A program made the position numbers and the translations under genes. The notes below the pieces were generated by a model that searched no databases, was not told the DNA's origin, and saw only the letters and a program-made list of their open reading frames with translations. From Acetatifactor muris (GTDB taxonomy: Bacteria > Bacillota > Clostridia > Lachnospirales > Lachnospiraceae), in assembly GCF_024623325.1 (NCBI RefSeq), contig NZ_JANJZD010000003.1, positions 1-64,000 of the forward strand: a stretch of DNA of 64,000 nucleotides. The letters run 5' to 3'. Positions 18,166-27,139 of the stretch are shown here, piece by piece; the first letter of the stretch is position 1, and each line of letters starts with the position of its first letter.

Positions 18166-18699
18166 CTACAGCGCAGTTCCTTTCTTCGGGACAAAGAGAG
18201 AGGACATATTCACCTTCTCCAGGGTAAGCAGCTTTACCTTCCTGTCAATTCCCCCCGCATAACCGGTGAGGCTCCCGTCCGTCCCCACCACCCTGTGACA
18301 GGGAATGATAAGCGAGACGGCATTATGTCCCACAGCTCCGCCCACAGCCTGAGCCGACATATGTGAAAGCCCCTTTTCCGCTGCCAGCCTGCCTGCAATT
18401 CCCCCGTAAGTCATGGTCTGTCCATAGGGAATCGTCAGCAGAATCTCCCATACCTTTTTTCGAAACGGGGTTGTCTTCATCGCGAGAGGCGGTGTAAAAT
18501 CCGGCTCCCGTCCCTGAAAATATATGTCCAGCCATTCACTGGCCCGGTCAAACACCGCCGTATTTTTCTCCTGATGTTCTTCCGACAATGTGAGCGCACA
18601 ATATTTCTGATCCACAAACCACAGGCCATTCAGCGCTTTCCCGTCACAGGACATTAAAATCCTTCCGAGGGGTGACTCATAATACCGGATATATTCCAT
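18166..18699 (-). CDS. ogt: Methylated-DNA-protein-cysteine methyltransferase
   Basis: 177 residues. Suicide DNA repair enzyme taking alkyl groups from O6-alkylguanine onto its Cys in IPCHRVVGTDGSLTGYAGG. The N-terminal RNase-H-like domain (YYESPLGRILMSCDGKALNGLWF) and the helix-turn-helix region (TIPYGQTMTYGGIAGRLA) are complete. AGGAGGAG precedes ATG 18699. It is in tandem with the shorter alkyltransferase-family gene, so both are probably read together. Confidence 0.92.
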   Translation of the reverse strand: MEYIRYYESPLGRILMSCDGKALNGLWFVDQKYCALTLSEEHQEKNTAVFDRASEWLDIYFQGREPDFTPPLAMKTTPFRKKVWEILLTIPYGQTMTYGGIAGRLAAEKGLSHMSAQAVGGAVGHNAVSLIIPCHRVVGTDGSLTGYAGGIDRKVKLLTLEKVNMSSLFVPKKGTAL

Positions 18700-18859
18700 A
18701 TTATATCTCCTCCTGCCCATACCTGTTCCCACAGACGATACTTATAACAGATTCTCTGACCGGAACTTTATTATATTACAACCCTGCAGATATTTCCACT
18801 GCTTTCCATTTTACCCCCAAAATCACCTGGATGACTTTTGATTCTTCCGCAAAAACAGC

Positions 18860-18887
18860 TTGCCAATTACAGGGAATCCGGTATAAT
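18860..18887 (+). promoter_or_regulatory. purC promoter
   Basis: TTGCCA (18860-18865), 16-nt spacer, TATAAT (18882-18887), about 65 nt ahead of the purC ATG. I saw no purine riboswitch fold in the short leader. Confidence 0.65.
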
Positions 18888-18957
18888 GTAGGTAACGCGT
18901 CAGGTCTGAGCAAAGCCGCAGCGCAGAACAAAAGCCATAAATAAAAGGAGGCTAACA

Positions 18958-19833
18958 ATGAGTATTCAGGAACTCAAGCCCATAAAAGCGGGCAAAGTGC
19001 GTGAGATTTATGACAACGGAGACAGTCTGATTATGGTTGCAACCGACAGAATCAGCTGTTTCGACGTCATTTTAGGCAACAAAGTGGAGAAAAAGGGAAC
19101 CGTGCTGACCCAGATGTCCAGATTCTGGTTCGATATGACAAAGGATATCCTGCCAAACCATATGCTGTCTGTGGATGTAAAGGATATGCCCGCCTTTTTC
19201 CAGACGAAGGAATTTGAGGGAAAAAGCATGCTGTGCCGCAAGCTGAATATACTTCCCGTGGAATGCATTGTCCGCGGATACATCACCGGAAGCGGGTGGG
19301 CCAGCTATCAGAAGGACGGTACGGTCTGCGGCATCCGCCTGCAGTCAGGACTACGGGAAGCGGACAAGCTGCCGGAGCCTGTTTATACCCCTTCCACCAA
19401 AGCTGAAATCGGAGATCACGACGAGAATATTTCCTTTGAGCAGAGTGTCGACTATCTGGAAAAGCGCTTCCCCGGAAAGGGCAGGGAATATGCGGAGAAA
19501 ATCCGTGACTGTTCTCTTGCGTTATATAAAAAATGTGCCGATTATGCCCTGAAGCGCGGCATCATTATAGCGGACACCAAGTTTGAATTCGGTCTTGACG
19601 AGGACGGCAATATTGTACTGGCAGATGAAATGCTGACTCCTGACAGTTCCCGTTTCTGGCCCGCGGACAGCTATGAGCCCGGCCACGGTCAGCCCTCCTT
19701 CGACAAGCAGTTTGCCCGTGACTGGCTGAAGGCCAATCCGGACAGCAACTGGGTTCTCCCGGAGGAAGTAGTTCAGAAGACCATCGAAAAGTATCTGCAG
19801 GCCTATGAAATGCTGACCGGAAATGCATTATAA
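18958..19833 (+). CDS. purC: SAICAR synthase
   Basis: 291 residues, the longer form of phosphoribosylaminoimidazole-succinocarboxamide synthase, which condenses CAIR with aspartate using ATP in purine synthesis. KAGKVREIYDNGDSLIMVATDRISCFDV, VRGYITGSGW, IADTKFEFG and DEMLTPDSSRFWP are all family motifs. AAAGGAGG is upstream of ATG 18958. It is transcribed towards purF and purB, which lie on the other strand nearby, so the purine genes are clustered but not in one operon. Confidence 0.96.
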   Translation: MSIQELKPIKAGKVREIYDNGDSLIMVATDRISCFDVILGNKVEKKGTVLTQMSRFWFDMTKDILPNHMLSVDVKDMPAFFQTKEFEGKSMLCRKLNILPVECIVRGYITGSGWASYQKDGTVCGIRLQSGLREADKLPEPVYTPSTKAEIGDHDENISFEQSVDYLEKRFPGKGREYAEKIRDCSLALYKKCADYALKRGIIIADTKFEFGLDEDGNIVLADEMLTPDSSRFWPADSYEPGHGQPSFDKQFARDWLKANPDSNWVLPEEVVQKTIEKYLQAYEMLTGNAL

Positions 19834-19846
19834 ATTTACGCATGGC

Positions 19847-19887
19847 AAACGCCCCGCTGCATTCATATAACTGCATCGGGGCGTTTT
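19847..19887 (+). terminator. Terminator after purC
   Basis: AAACGCCCCG (19847-19856) pairs with CGGGGCGTTT (19877-19886), extended inward by TGCA/TGCA, ending in TTTT. It is near-symmetric and may serve the convergent acyltransferase gene too. Confidence 0.85.
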
Positions 19888-19920
19888 CACACACAGGGGT
19901 CCTGCGCAGGCATATATCCG

Positions 19921-20658
19921 TTATCCTGCGTCTTCCAGGTCTTTCGCTTTCGTCCTTGCATCAATGACAGCTCCGATTCTGGACTTCACCAGCTTTGCGA
20001 TTTCCATCGTCCGCATTTCTGCATATTCCTCGTAATAAATCGGTTCCAGAAAATGTACCTGCGTTTTTACCCTGCGCAGAGAATTTATCCCGAAGGGTTT
20101 GTAAGAGTCGATAATAGCCACCGGCACAATAGGAGCCTTCGCCTTCACCGCACACTTAAAAGAACCAGCCATAAATTCCTGAAGATCATTCCGGTTATTG
20201 TCATAACCGCCCTCCGGGAATATAATATAACGTCTTCCTTTTTTCACATTCTCCGCAATCTCAAGAATCGCCTTCAGCTGTGTCTTCATATCCCGTTTGT
20301 CCAGCCGGCACCCCTGCACCAGATCAATGAAGGTATCTGTGATAGGCAGTTTTGAGCGATACGCATCTATCACCACTGTGCAGGGTCTGAAATGAGAATA
20401 CATAATTCCCAGGGTATCGTATTTCCCCTGATGATTGGAATACATCACATAGCCGCCCTCTTTCGGCAGTCTGTCCTGTCCGGTGCACTCCGTTCTGATA
20501 CGGCCGTTGTGCATCATAATGGAAATACATCTCCTTGCCATCCTGTAACGGCGCTCCTCCGAAAAATGTGATCCGTGCCGTTCAATAAAATGTGCTTTAC
20601 AGATATAATAGATGACACATGGAAATGAAACTGCTATCACATAACATAACCTTAACAC
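19921..20658 (-). CDS. 1-acyl-glycerol-3-phosphate acyltransferase family
   Basis: 245 residues from GTG 20658. The PlsC motifs are present: a Y-S-N-H-Q-G-K-Y-D box (variant of H-x4-D) and FPEGGYDNN in place of FPEGTRS; a hydrophobic anchor precedes them. It would acylate lysophosphatidate at the membrane. The Gly-Gly-Tyr in the second box and Gln in the first make its substrate uncertain. The start is inferred: the gene begins within 11 nt of the purF stop, with GAGG 8 nt before GTG 20658; GTG 20667 or TTG 20664 are alternatives. It is probably co-transcribed with purF. Confidence 0.8.
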   Translation of the reverse strand: MLRLCYVIAVSFPCVIYYICKAHFIERHGSHFSEERRYRMARRCISIMMHNGRIRTECTGQDRLPKEGGYVMYSNHQGKYDTLGIMYSHFRPCTVVIDAYRSKLPITDTFIDLVQGCRLDKRDMKTQLKAILEIAENVKKGRRYIIFPEGGYDNNRNDLQEFMAGSFKCAVKAKAPIVPVAIIDSYKPFGINSLRRVKTQVHFLEPIYYEEYAEMRTMEIAKLVKSRIGAVIDARTKAKDLEDAG

Positions 20659-20668
20659 AATCAACACC

Positions 20669-22093
20669 TCAGCCTTCTTCGCTGTTATCCTCCGCACCGT
20701 CCCAGCAGTAAGTACAAAGCCTGCTTCTGTCGATCCCCACAGCTGCAATCATATCATCCAGTCTGTGATAACGAAGGGTGGTAAAGTTCAGCTGCCTGCC
20801 GATTCTCTCCACCATCTCCGCATATTCCGCCCTGTCAGGATCCGCATAGTGCTTTAAGTCTATCTTCCTGTCCTCCTGCTCCATTTCCCGTATCACTCTT
20901 CTGGCAATCAAATCCATCTCCGAAGTTGAGCGTGAAAAATTCAGGTATTTACAGCCAAAGAGAATCGGAGGGCAGGCAGGACGGATATGCACTTCCTTCG
21001 CGCCGCTCTGATAGAGGAATTCCGTTGTCTCCCGCAGCTGCGTTCCCCGGACGATAGAGTCATCAATCAGAAGCAGACTCTTCCCCTCAATCAGATCCTG
21101 TACCGGAAGAAGCTTCATCCTGGCAATCAGATTCCTCTGGGTCTGAATCACCGGCATAAAGGACCGGGGCCAGGTAGGCGTGTATTTGATAAAGGGCCTG
21201 GAAAAAGGAACCCCCGATCTGTTGGCATATCCGATGGCATGAGCGATTCCGGAATCCGGCACTCCCGCCACGGTATCGGGCTTCACATGATCCCGTTCCG
21301 CCAGCAGAGCTCCGCAGTTATAGCGCATTTTCTCCACGCTCACTCCCTCGTAGGAAGAGGAAGGATATCCGTAATATACCCAGAGAAATGTACAGATTTT
21401 CATCTTCTTTCCGGGATCTACCAGGGTGTGAACGCCCTCAGGTGTCACCACGGCAATTTCGCCGGGCCCCAGCTCTCTGTCGGACACATATCCCAGATTC
21501 AGGCAGGCAAAGCTCTCAAAGGAGACACAGTACGCGCCTTCCTTTTTCCCGATGGAGACAGGTGTCCTGCCATAGCGGTCTCTGGCCGCATAAATTCCTT
21601 TGGAAGTCATAACCAACAGGGTCATGGAACCTTCAATGACCTCCTGCGCATACTGAATCCCCTCCACCAGGTTGTCCTTCTGGTCCAGAAGCGCCGCCAC
21701 CAGTTCCGTGGCGTTAATATCTCCGCCGCTCATTTCAAGAAAATGTGCATGGCCTTTGGAGAACAATTCCTGTGTCAGGAAGTCTGCATTATTAATTCTG
21801 CCTACAGTGGCAATGGCATAGGTTCCATGGTGAGAACGCACCATCAAAGGCTGGGGCTCAAAATCAGATATACAGCCAATCCCGATACTCCCCCGCATAT
21901 TAATCATTTCTTTGTCAAATTTTGTACGGAACGGCGCATTCTCAATGTTATGAATCGCCCTGTCAAATCCGCGTTCCCTGTCATAAATCACCATTCCCGC
22001 CCGCCTGGTACCCAGATGAGAATGATAGTCCGTTCCGAAAAATACGTCAAACACGCAGTCCTCTTTGGCCGCAACACCAAAAAAACCTCCCAT
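20669..22093 (-). CDS. purF: PurF-like amidophosphoribosyltransferase lacking the N-terminal nucleophile Cys
   Basis: 474 residues. The C-terminal half is a clear PurF phosphoribosyltransferase: LLLIDDSIVRGTQLRE (PRPP loop), FSRPFIKY and a Cys set (C in MKICTFLW, RPACPPILFGC, LCTYCWDG) matching the Fe-S ligands of Bacillus PurF. The N-terminus should expose a catalytic Cys (MCGIFG or propeptide-CGVFG), but here reads MGGFFGVAAKEDC; Gly replaces Cys, and HRGQE is replaced by SHLGTRRAG. It may use ammonia, act with a partner glutaminase, or be a regulator. From memory, similar Cys-less forms occur in other Clostridia and Bacteroidetes. Confidence 0.85.
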   Translation of the reverse strand: MGGFFGVAAKEDCVFDVFFGTDYHSHLGTRRAGMVIYDRERGFDRAIHNIENAPFRTKFDKEMINMRGSIGIGCISDFEPQPLMVRSHHGTYAIATVGRINNADFLTQELFSKGHAHFLEMSGGDINATELVAALLDQKDNLVEGIQYAQEVIEGSMTLLVMTSKGIYAARDRYGRTPVSIGKKEGAYCVSFESFACLNLGYVSDRELGPGEIAVVTPEGVHTLVDPGKKMKICTFLWVYYGYPSSSYEGVSVEKMRYNCGALLAERDHVKPDTVAGVPDSGIAHAIGYANRSGVPFSRPFIKYTPTWPRSFMPVIQTQRNLIARMKLLPVQDLIEGKSLLLIDDSIVRGTQLRETTEFLYQSGAKEVHIRPACPPILFGCKYLNFSRSTSEMDLIARRVIREMEQEDRKIDLKHYADPDRAEYAEMVERIGRQLNFTTLRYHRLDDMIAAVGIDRSRLCTYCWDGAEDNSEEG

Positions 22094-22172
22094 GTATACC
22101 TCCCTGTCATCAACTGTTCTTTATCTTACTTTTTGTACTTCACTGTCCCGGGGCCAAACGCCGCCTTTTATA

Positions 22173-23624
22173 TTACACATGAATCTCCGCTTTCATTCCA
22201 AGCAGATCCGCATTTTCCTCCAGCACAGGCCCAACCACCTTTTTCAGAAAAGCCTCCACCTGCTCCGCGGCACGGCCGGTATACCTTGAAGAATCCATGG
22301 CCTTTCGCAGTTCCTCCAGATTCATGTTGAAAGCAGGATCCGCCGCAATCAGTTCCAGAAGATTATTCTCCTTCCCCTCCACCTTCACCTGGCGCCCGGC
22401 TTCCATGGAAAGCTCACGAATGCGCTCATGAAGTTCCTGACGATTCCCGCCCATCTTCACCGCATCCATCATGATATTCTCTGTGGCCATAAAAGGAAGC
22501 TCACTCTGCAGATGCTTCTCTATCACCTTCGGATATACCACCAGCCCGTCCACCACATTCAGGCATAAATCAAGAATCCCGTCCACTGCCAGAAAACCTT
22601 CCGGAATGGACAGACGTTTATTGGCCGAGTCGTCCAGCGTTCTCTCAAACCACTGTGTGGCGGAGGTAATTGCCGGGTTCAGCGCATCAATCATCACATA
22701 TCGGGACAGAGAAGCAATTCTTTCGCTTCTCATGGGATTTCTCTTGTACGCCATGGCCGAGGAACCGATCTGGCTCTTCTCAAAAGGCTCCTCCACCTCC
22801 TTCAGATGCTGCAGCAGACGGATATCATTGCTCATCTTGTGGGCGGAAGCGGCAATGCCGGCCAGAACATTGGCTACCCTTGTGTCCACTTTCCTGGAAT
22901 AGGTCTGCCCGGATACCGGGAAACACTCCCTGAAGCCCATTTTCTCCGCAATCATGGGGTCGATTCTGTCCACAATTTCCTGGTCCCCGTCAAAAAGCTC
23001 CAGAAAAGAAGCCTGGGTACCTGTGGTTCCTTTGGAGCCCAGAAGCTTCATTCCGTTCAATACATAATCCAGATCTTCCAGATCCAGATAGAATTCCTGC
23101 AGCCACAGAGTCGCCCGTTTTCCCACTGTGGTGGGCTGGGCAGGTTGAAAATGCGTAAAGGCGAGAGTGGGCTGTGCCTTATACGCATCAGCAAATCCGG
23201 CCAGTCCGGCAATCACGTTCAGCAGCTTCCGCTTCAGCAGCTTCAGTCCTTCAGTCATCACAATGATATCCGTATTGTCTCCCACATAGCAGGAGGTTGC
23301 CCCCAGATGAATGATGCCGGCCGCCTTCGGACATTGCTGTCCATATGCGTATACATGGCTCATGACGTCATGGCGGACTTCCTTTTCCCGTGCTTTCGCC
23401 ACATCGTAATTGATATCTTCGGCATGCGCCTTCAGCTCGTCAATCTGGTCCTGGGTGATAACCGGTCTGCCGTTCCGGCTCAGCCCCAGCTCCTTCTCCG
23501 TCTCCGCCAGGGCTATCCACAGACGCCTCCAGGTGCGGAATTTCATGTCCGGTGAAAAAATATACTGCATCTCCCTGCTTGCATACCTCTCGGACAGGGG
23601 ACTCACATATCTGTCTGTACTCAT
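22173..23624 (-). CDS. purB: Adenylosuccinate lyase
   Basis: 483 residues. Cleaves SAICAR and adenylosuccinate, releasing fumarate, in purine synthesis. The fumarase/lyase superfamily signature is GSSAMAYKRNPMRSERI, with TSCYVGDNTDI and THFQPAQPTTVGKRA upstream. Length is as expected for the longer PurB form. The stop lies 79 nt before the purF start; both may form one transcript purB-purF-plsC type gene. Confidence 0.95.
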   Translation of the reverse strand: MSTDRYVSPLSERYASREMQYIFSPDMKFRTWRRLWIALAETEKELGLSRNGRPVITQDQIDELKAHAEDINYDVAKAREKEVRHDVMSHVYAYGQQCPKAAGIIHLGATSCYVGDNTDIIVMTEGLKLLKRKLLNVIAGLAGFADAYKAQPTLAFTHFQPAQPTTVGKRATLWLQEFYLDLEDLDYVLNGMKLLGSKGTTGTQASFLELFDGDQEIVDRIDPMIAEKMGFRECFPVSGQTYSRKVDTRVANVLAGIAASAHKMSNDIRLLQHLKEVEEPFEKSQIGSSAMAYKRNPMRSERIASLSRYVMIDALNPAITSATQWFERTLDDSANKRLSIPEGFLAVDGILDLCLNVVDGLVVYPKVIEKHLQSELPFMATENIMMDAVKMGGNRQELHERIRELSMEAGRQVKVEGKENNLLELIAADPAFNMNLEELRKAMDSSRYTGRAAEQVEAFLKKVVGPVLEENADLLGMKAEIHV

Positions 23625-23663
23625 ATCATGCTCCTTTATTATAGTTCCTCAATCCATGTATCT

Positions 23664-23739
23664 TCGGGACACCTGCTGTTATCGTTCCCTATGTGTCCCG
23701 ACACTTTTTTATCATATAGTAAGGCAGCGGATAAGTCAA
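23664..23739 (-). promoter_or_regulatory. purB promoter and 5' leader hairpin
   Basis: On the minus strand TTGACT (23739-23734), 17-nt spacer and TATGAT (23716-23711). The first leader bases run into TCGGGACAC (23701-23693) paired with GTGTCCCGA (23672-23664), a 9-bp perfect stem with a 20-nt loop containing GGGAACGAUAAC. The -35 box overlaps the end of the upstream coding sequence. I could not match it to the purine riboswitch core. Confidence 0.6.
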
Positions 23740-24914
23740 TAGTCAGAATCCTCTCCCTTATAGCGCCGTACGATTTCCTGGATTTCAGCTGCATGGGCCG
23801 GATATTTGTCAGCCACGTCTCTGATTTCCTTCCTGGCCTTCTCCGCCACATCGTTATTGTAATCCATCTGTTTCCGCAGCGCCTGTCTGCGGAGAATCAG
23901 TTCATGGCGCATCTCCACCATTTCCCTTTTATCCAGCAGCGCTTCCGGATGTCCCAGCCACCGCTCCGGGCTTGTAACCCGGTAATTGGATATCCGGCTC
24001 AGCAGCTGCTTCCGGTAATACTCCCTCTTGGATTCCGTTTCCGCATACTCCCGCCGTTCCTCTTTCTCCTCCTGATACTGTTTCCAGAGCCTTTCCAGAG
24101 CAGCCGCACTGTCGGTACTGTATTTGATGTACAGATAGTCCGTCAGATTTTTATTGTTCACATAGCGGATTTTCACCTTGTTCTGGAGCAAAATCAGCTT
24201 GTTGACCGCCATTTCCACCCGGTGCAGCTCATTGTCTCCATCCGTATACTTCACCCAGACCACCGTGATTGCCACCGCCACCGCCGCCACTGCTATCAGA
24301 TATCCCGCCTTCGTGTTCATCTCGAACCCAAACTGCAGAACCAACAGCATGACAATGCAGATAATGAACGCCGTCAGGAAAATCATGATCATACCGCGCA
24401 TATTATTTATAATCGCATCCAGTTCCTGCCTGCGGAATTCATAGGCATGACGTTCTCTGTCCAGACGCTGCAGGTCCTGCTTCACCTTCGTCCCATAGGT
24501 TTCACATTCCCTCAGCTTCGCAATTCCTTCCTGAAGCTCGTCCTCCTGCTTGCGCAGCCGATAATAGTCGGCGTCTGTCATCCGGTTCTTCTTTCCCCGA
24601 TACCGCGCCCGCTCCTCCTCCTGCCTCACAAATCTTTCGGCAATCCCATTCAGCACTTCTCTCTCTTCTTTGGGCAGGGCTTCTATCTCTTCCATGTCTG
24701 TGAGATAGGATGTGACAAGAGAATATTCGCCGGTCAGCAGATTCAGCTCCCGTCCCGCCTCGTTGATCTGCTCCAGACAGTTGGTAATATATCTGCTCCG
24801 CTGCTCTTCCTCCCCGAAATTCACCGTATCCCGGTCATAGACTATATTTTCCCAGTCGTCGGCGACATTCTCCTGATATTTTTTTCTTTTCCATATTTTA
24901 GACAAAAAACCCAT
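23736..24914 (-). CDS. Coiled-coil membrane protein of the 23.7-30.7 kb system
   Basis: 392 residues. Two adjacent membrane segments (about 175-197 and 203-221) separate an N-terminal charged coiled coil (40-170, rich in E/R/K/Q heptads) from a C-terminal coiled coil (230-380). Both large arms therefore lie on the same, presumably cytoplasmic, side. No enzymatic motif is seen. GGAGG precedes ATG 24914. It is last of four consecutive minus-strand genes with short gaps, and may anchor the system in the membrane. I do not recognise its family. Confidence 0.75.
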   Translation of the reverse strand: MGFLSKIWKRKKYQENVADDWENIVYDRDTVNFGEEEQRSRYITNCLEQINEAGRELNLLTGEYSLVTSYLTDMEEIEALPKEEREVLNGIAERFVRQEEERARYRGKKNRMTDADYYRLRKQEDELQEGIAKLRECETYGTKVKQDLQRLDRERHAYEFRRQELDAIINNMRGMIMIFLTAFIICIVMLLVLQFGFEMNTKAGYLIAVAAVAVAITVVWVKYTDGDNELHRVEMAVNKLILLQNKVKIRYVNNKNLTDYLYIKYSTDSAAALERLWKQYQEEKEERREYAETESKREYYRKQLLSRISNYRVTSPERWLGHPEALLDKREMVEMRHELILRRQALRKQMDYNNDVAEKARKEIRDVADKYPAHAAEIQEIVRRYKGEDSDY

Positions 24915-24948
24915 TTATTTCCTCCGCACCACTTTACTTTCCCGGAAT

Positions 24949-25800
24949 TCACACTTCCCGCCGATAGCTGTCCTTCAGGGCCTGTATCACACGCCGGCTC
25001 TCCTCATGATATCGAAGATGATCTCCGCTGTTTCTGAGCTCCCTTCTGTTATACAGCCTCAGATAATCCGGCTGCACCTCCCATTCCCCGGTATATTGCT
25101 CCAGCCTTTTTTCCAGTTCCAGCGTATGGCGATATAGCTCTCCATGTTCTGCCGCAAAGTCCACATACTCCTTTTCCGGAAGCAGCATTCTCATTGCAGC
25201 CAGATATGCCCCGCGATATTCCTCCTTCTCATCCAGCTCACAGGCCCGCTGAAAACATTCCGCCGCCGCATCATAAAGCATCAGCCCCGTACAGGCCACC
25301 CCCTTATTATGCCAGATTTTCGCCAGAAACTCTCTGGCCGGCGGCTGTACACCGCTCTGTGTCTCCTGCTCCTGCCATTGCTTCAGCAATTCATCATATT
25401 CGTTCAGGGCCGGCTTATATTTTTTCTTTTTCACCAGATAGTCAATCTGACTTTTCCGCTTTTCAATCCCGCTCAGTCCGGCTCCCTGTTTCAGCACCTG
25501 TTCGGTCTCACAGATAATCTCTTCCCCATAAAAGCCCACATACCGCAGAACAGTTGTCACAAACCCGCTGAGAGACCCCTGCTTATGAACCAGAAAATGC
25601 AGCGCCTTCGCCAGTTCCCGCAACCCGCATTCCTGCTCTATCCAGCGCAGCAGCTCGTCATTTAAAAGTGACAGGTCCAGAAGAAAGGCATTCTCCTTCA
25701 TACAGCAGCAAAGCTCCTCCATGCAGAAAACCTTCACTCCCACTCCCGGAATCTCATATGCCGTTTTTGCATAATTTCCCACACAGACACTGACACGCAC
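24949..25800 (-). CDS. Repeat-type soluble protein of the 23.7-30.7 kb system
   Basis: 283 residues from GTG 25800 (GAGGAG 9 nt upstream). An N-terminal domain has a short Cys cluster (CMEELCCCM), followed by helical sequence; residues about 125-215 (DYLVKKKKYKPALNEYDELL, IWHNKGVACTGLMLYDAAAEC, FQRACELDEKEEYRGAYLAA) match the tetratricopeptide pattern of paired helices. It lies 13 nt after the ATPase-like gene and 34 nt before the membrane gene, so it is probably an adaptor in the same complex. Family not recognised. Confidence 0.75.
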   Translation of the reverse strand: MRVSVCVGNYAKTAYEIPGVGVKVFCMEELCCCMKENAFLLDLSLLNDELLRWIEQECGLRELAKALHFLVHKQGSLSGFVTTVLRYVGFYGEEIICETEQVLKQGAGLSGIEKRKSQIDYLVKKKKYKPALNEYDELLKQWQEQETQSGVQPPAREFLAKIWHNKGVACTGLMLYDAAAECFQRACELDEKEEYRGAYLAAMRMLLPEKEYVDFAAEHGELYRHTLELEKRLEQYTGEWEVQPDYLRLYNRRELRNSGDHLRYHEESRRVIQALKDSYRREV

Positions 25801-25813
25801 CTTCTCACACTCC

Positions 25814-27100
25814 TCAATTCACATCCGCGGCAAAATCAATCTCCGTTTTCCATACATGTCCGGAGGCCGCTCTGAATTCTCCGAACCCCAAATCCTCCAC
25901 TTCCGCCTCCAGACAGTTCTCTCCTTTCATAAAAAGGTGAAGCTTCAGTCTGGCAGTCGTTCCCGGCAGGCCGTCCAGCGAAATCCGCACCTCTCTGCTT
26001 CTCCCGGACAATACCTGCGTCACCGTCAGGACCAGCTCATTGCCGTCCTGCAGATAGAGCTCAAGCGTCTGCGCCGCCTCGTACCAGTTCATCCCGGCGT
26101 CCAGCAGTGCATAATAGGAATTCTCCCCCTGGCGGAGTATTTTCATACCGATGTTCGCCTTCAGTTTATCTGTCCCCAGGAAAACGGACGCTTCCCCTGC
26201 TTTGCTCACCGCCAGCCTCTCCTGCATTCCGCAGCAGGCTCCCTTGCTGAACAGATTATTCCCCAGGAACACTCTCCTCCCTTTACAGAGAAAACGGAGG
26301 GAGTGCTTCATCCAGCTCTCGTCAAAACTGTCTCCAATCAGAAAGACGCTGCCCACTCCGTCACAGGCTTCGGCGGCAATCTCCTGAAATGCAGCGTCCA
26401 GCTCTTCCGCCCTGTCCGGCTCCTGCGTCGCCTCCGGTCCCGGGAACGCATATTCCGCCTCTTCCACAATAGTTACCATCGGTGTTGTCCGCCTGTTGCA
26501 TTCCATCCGGTAGACCCTTATTCCGCCCTCTCTGTAGTGGAACAGTACCGGCGGAAGTTTCCACAGTTCAGCGGGCTGTCGAAGCATATAATTATAAAAG
26601 CTCTCCGCATAGCTCTGGAAAAAAATCTTATCCCGCTTCAGTCCCAGTCCCTCTGCCGCACAGCCAAGCACTTCCAGAATCTCATGGTCAAGGGTCGGAC
26701 AGGTAATCATCAGCGCGCTGATTTTCTCCGGCCTTCCCGCCTGCCCACCCGCTTTGGAGAACATTCCGAGTGTCCGCTTCAGGAAAAGTGCCAGAAGCGC
26801 CACCGGGTCAAAGCTGTCCCTGTCAATGACAACCGTCTCGCCGTCCAGTGCCATTCCCAGCAGATTCCTGACCAGAATTCCCTGGTCCTCCCCGGCACAT
26901 CGGACAGCCTCTCTGCCGTACAGCCACTGATTTGTTCCGTACTTTTTGCACAGTGCAGTGGGGATATTATATATCTCCGCTCCGGCCACCTGAGAGAAGG
27001 TATCCGTCTCCCCGTCTTCGGAGAGAGCAAAGCTGATCTGGGAATATTCGCTGCCCAGATCATATCCCACTATCAGCTTTTCACCGCTCAGAAATCCCAT
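25814..27100 (-). CDS. Actin/Hsp70-fold protein, DUF5716-like
   Basis: 428 residues. The start LIVGYDLGSEYSQISFAL is the phosphate-1 loop of the actin/Hsp70/sugar kinase superfamily, and IYNIPTALCKK, SVFLIGDSFDESWMKHSL and FLGNNLFSKGACCG follow in the order expected for the connect and second phosphate motifs. From memory this resembles the DUF5716 proteins of Lachnospiraceae; treat that name as provisional. The C-terminal 110 residues are beta-rich, like an Hsp70 substrate-binding sandwich. Predicted cytosolic ATP-binding, possibly chaperone-like protein. AGGGGGA is upstream of ATG 27100. Confidence 0.75.
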   Translation of the reverse strand: MGFLSGEKLIVGYDLGSEYSQISFALSEDGETDTFSQVAGAEIYNIPTALCKKYGTNQWLYGREAVRCAGEDQGILVRNLLGMALDGETVVIDRDSFDPVALLALFLKRTLGMFSKAGGQAGRPEKISALMITCPTLDHEILEVLGCAAEGLGLKRDKIFFQSYAESFYNYMLRQPAELWKLPPVLFHYREGGIRVYRMECNRRTTPMVTIVEEAEYAFPGPEATQEPDRAEELDAAFQEIAAEACDGVGSVFLIGDSFDESWMKHSLRFLCKGRRVFLGNNLFSKGACCGMQERLAVSKAGEASVFLGTDKLKANIGMKILRQGENSYYALLDAGMNWYEAAQTLELYLQDGNELVLTVTQVLSGRSREVRISLDGLPGTTARLKLHLFMKGENCLEAEVEDLGFGEFRAASGHVWKTEIDFAADVN

Positions 27101-27139
27101 ACGTCCCCCTTCCGCCTCCGCTTCATGTCCGTGCTGTCT

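Noticed and set aside
20987-22330. Plus-strand open frame of 447 codons
   Set aside because: Antisense to purF and the end of purB; composition of a shadow frame.
23664-23739. Purine riboswitch before purB
   Set aside because: The leader forms one simple hairpin; the three-way junction and conserved core could not be drawn.
23628-25037. Plus-strand open frame of 469 codons
   Set aside because: Antisense to two real minus-strand genes; His/Leu/Phe-rich, no motif, no ribosome site.
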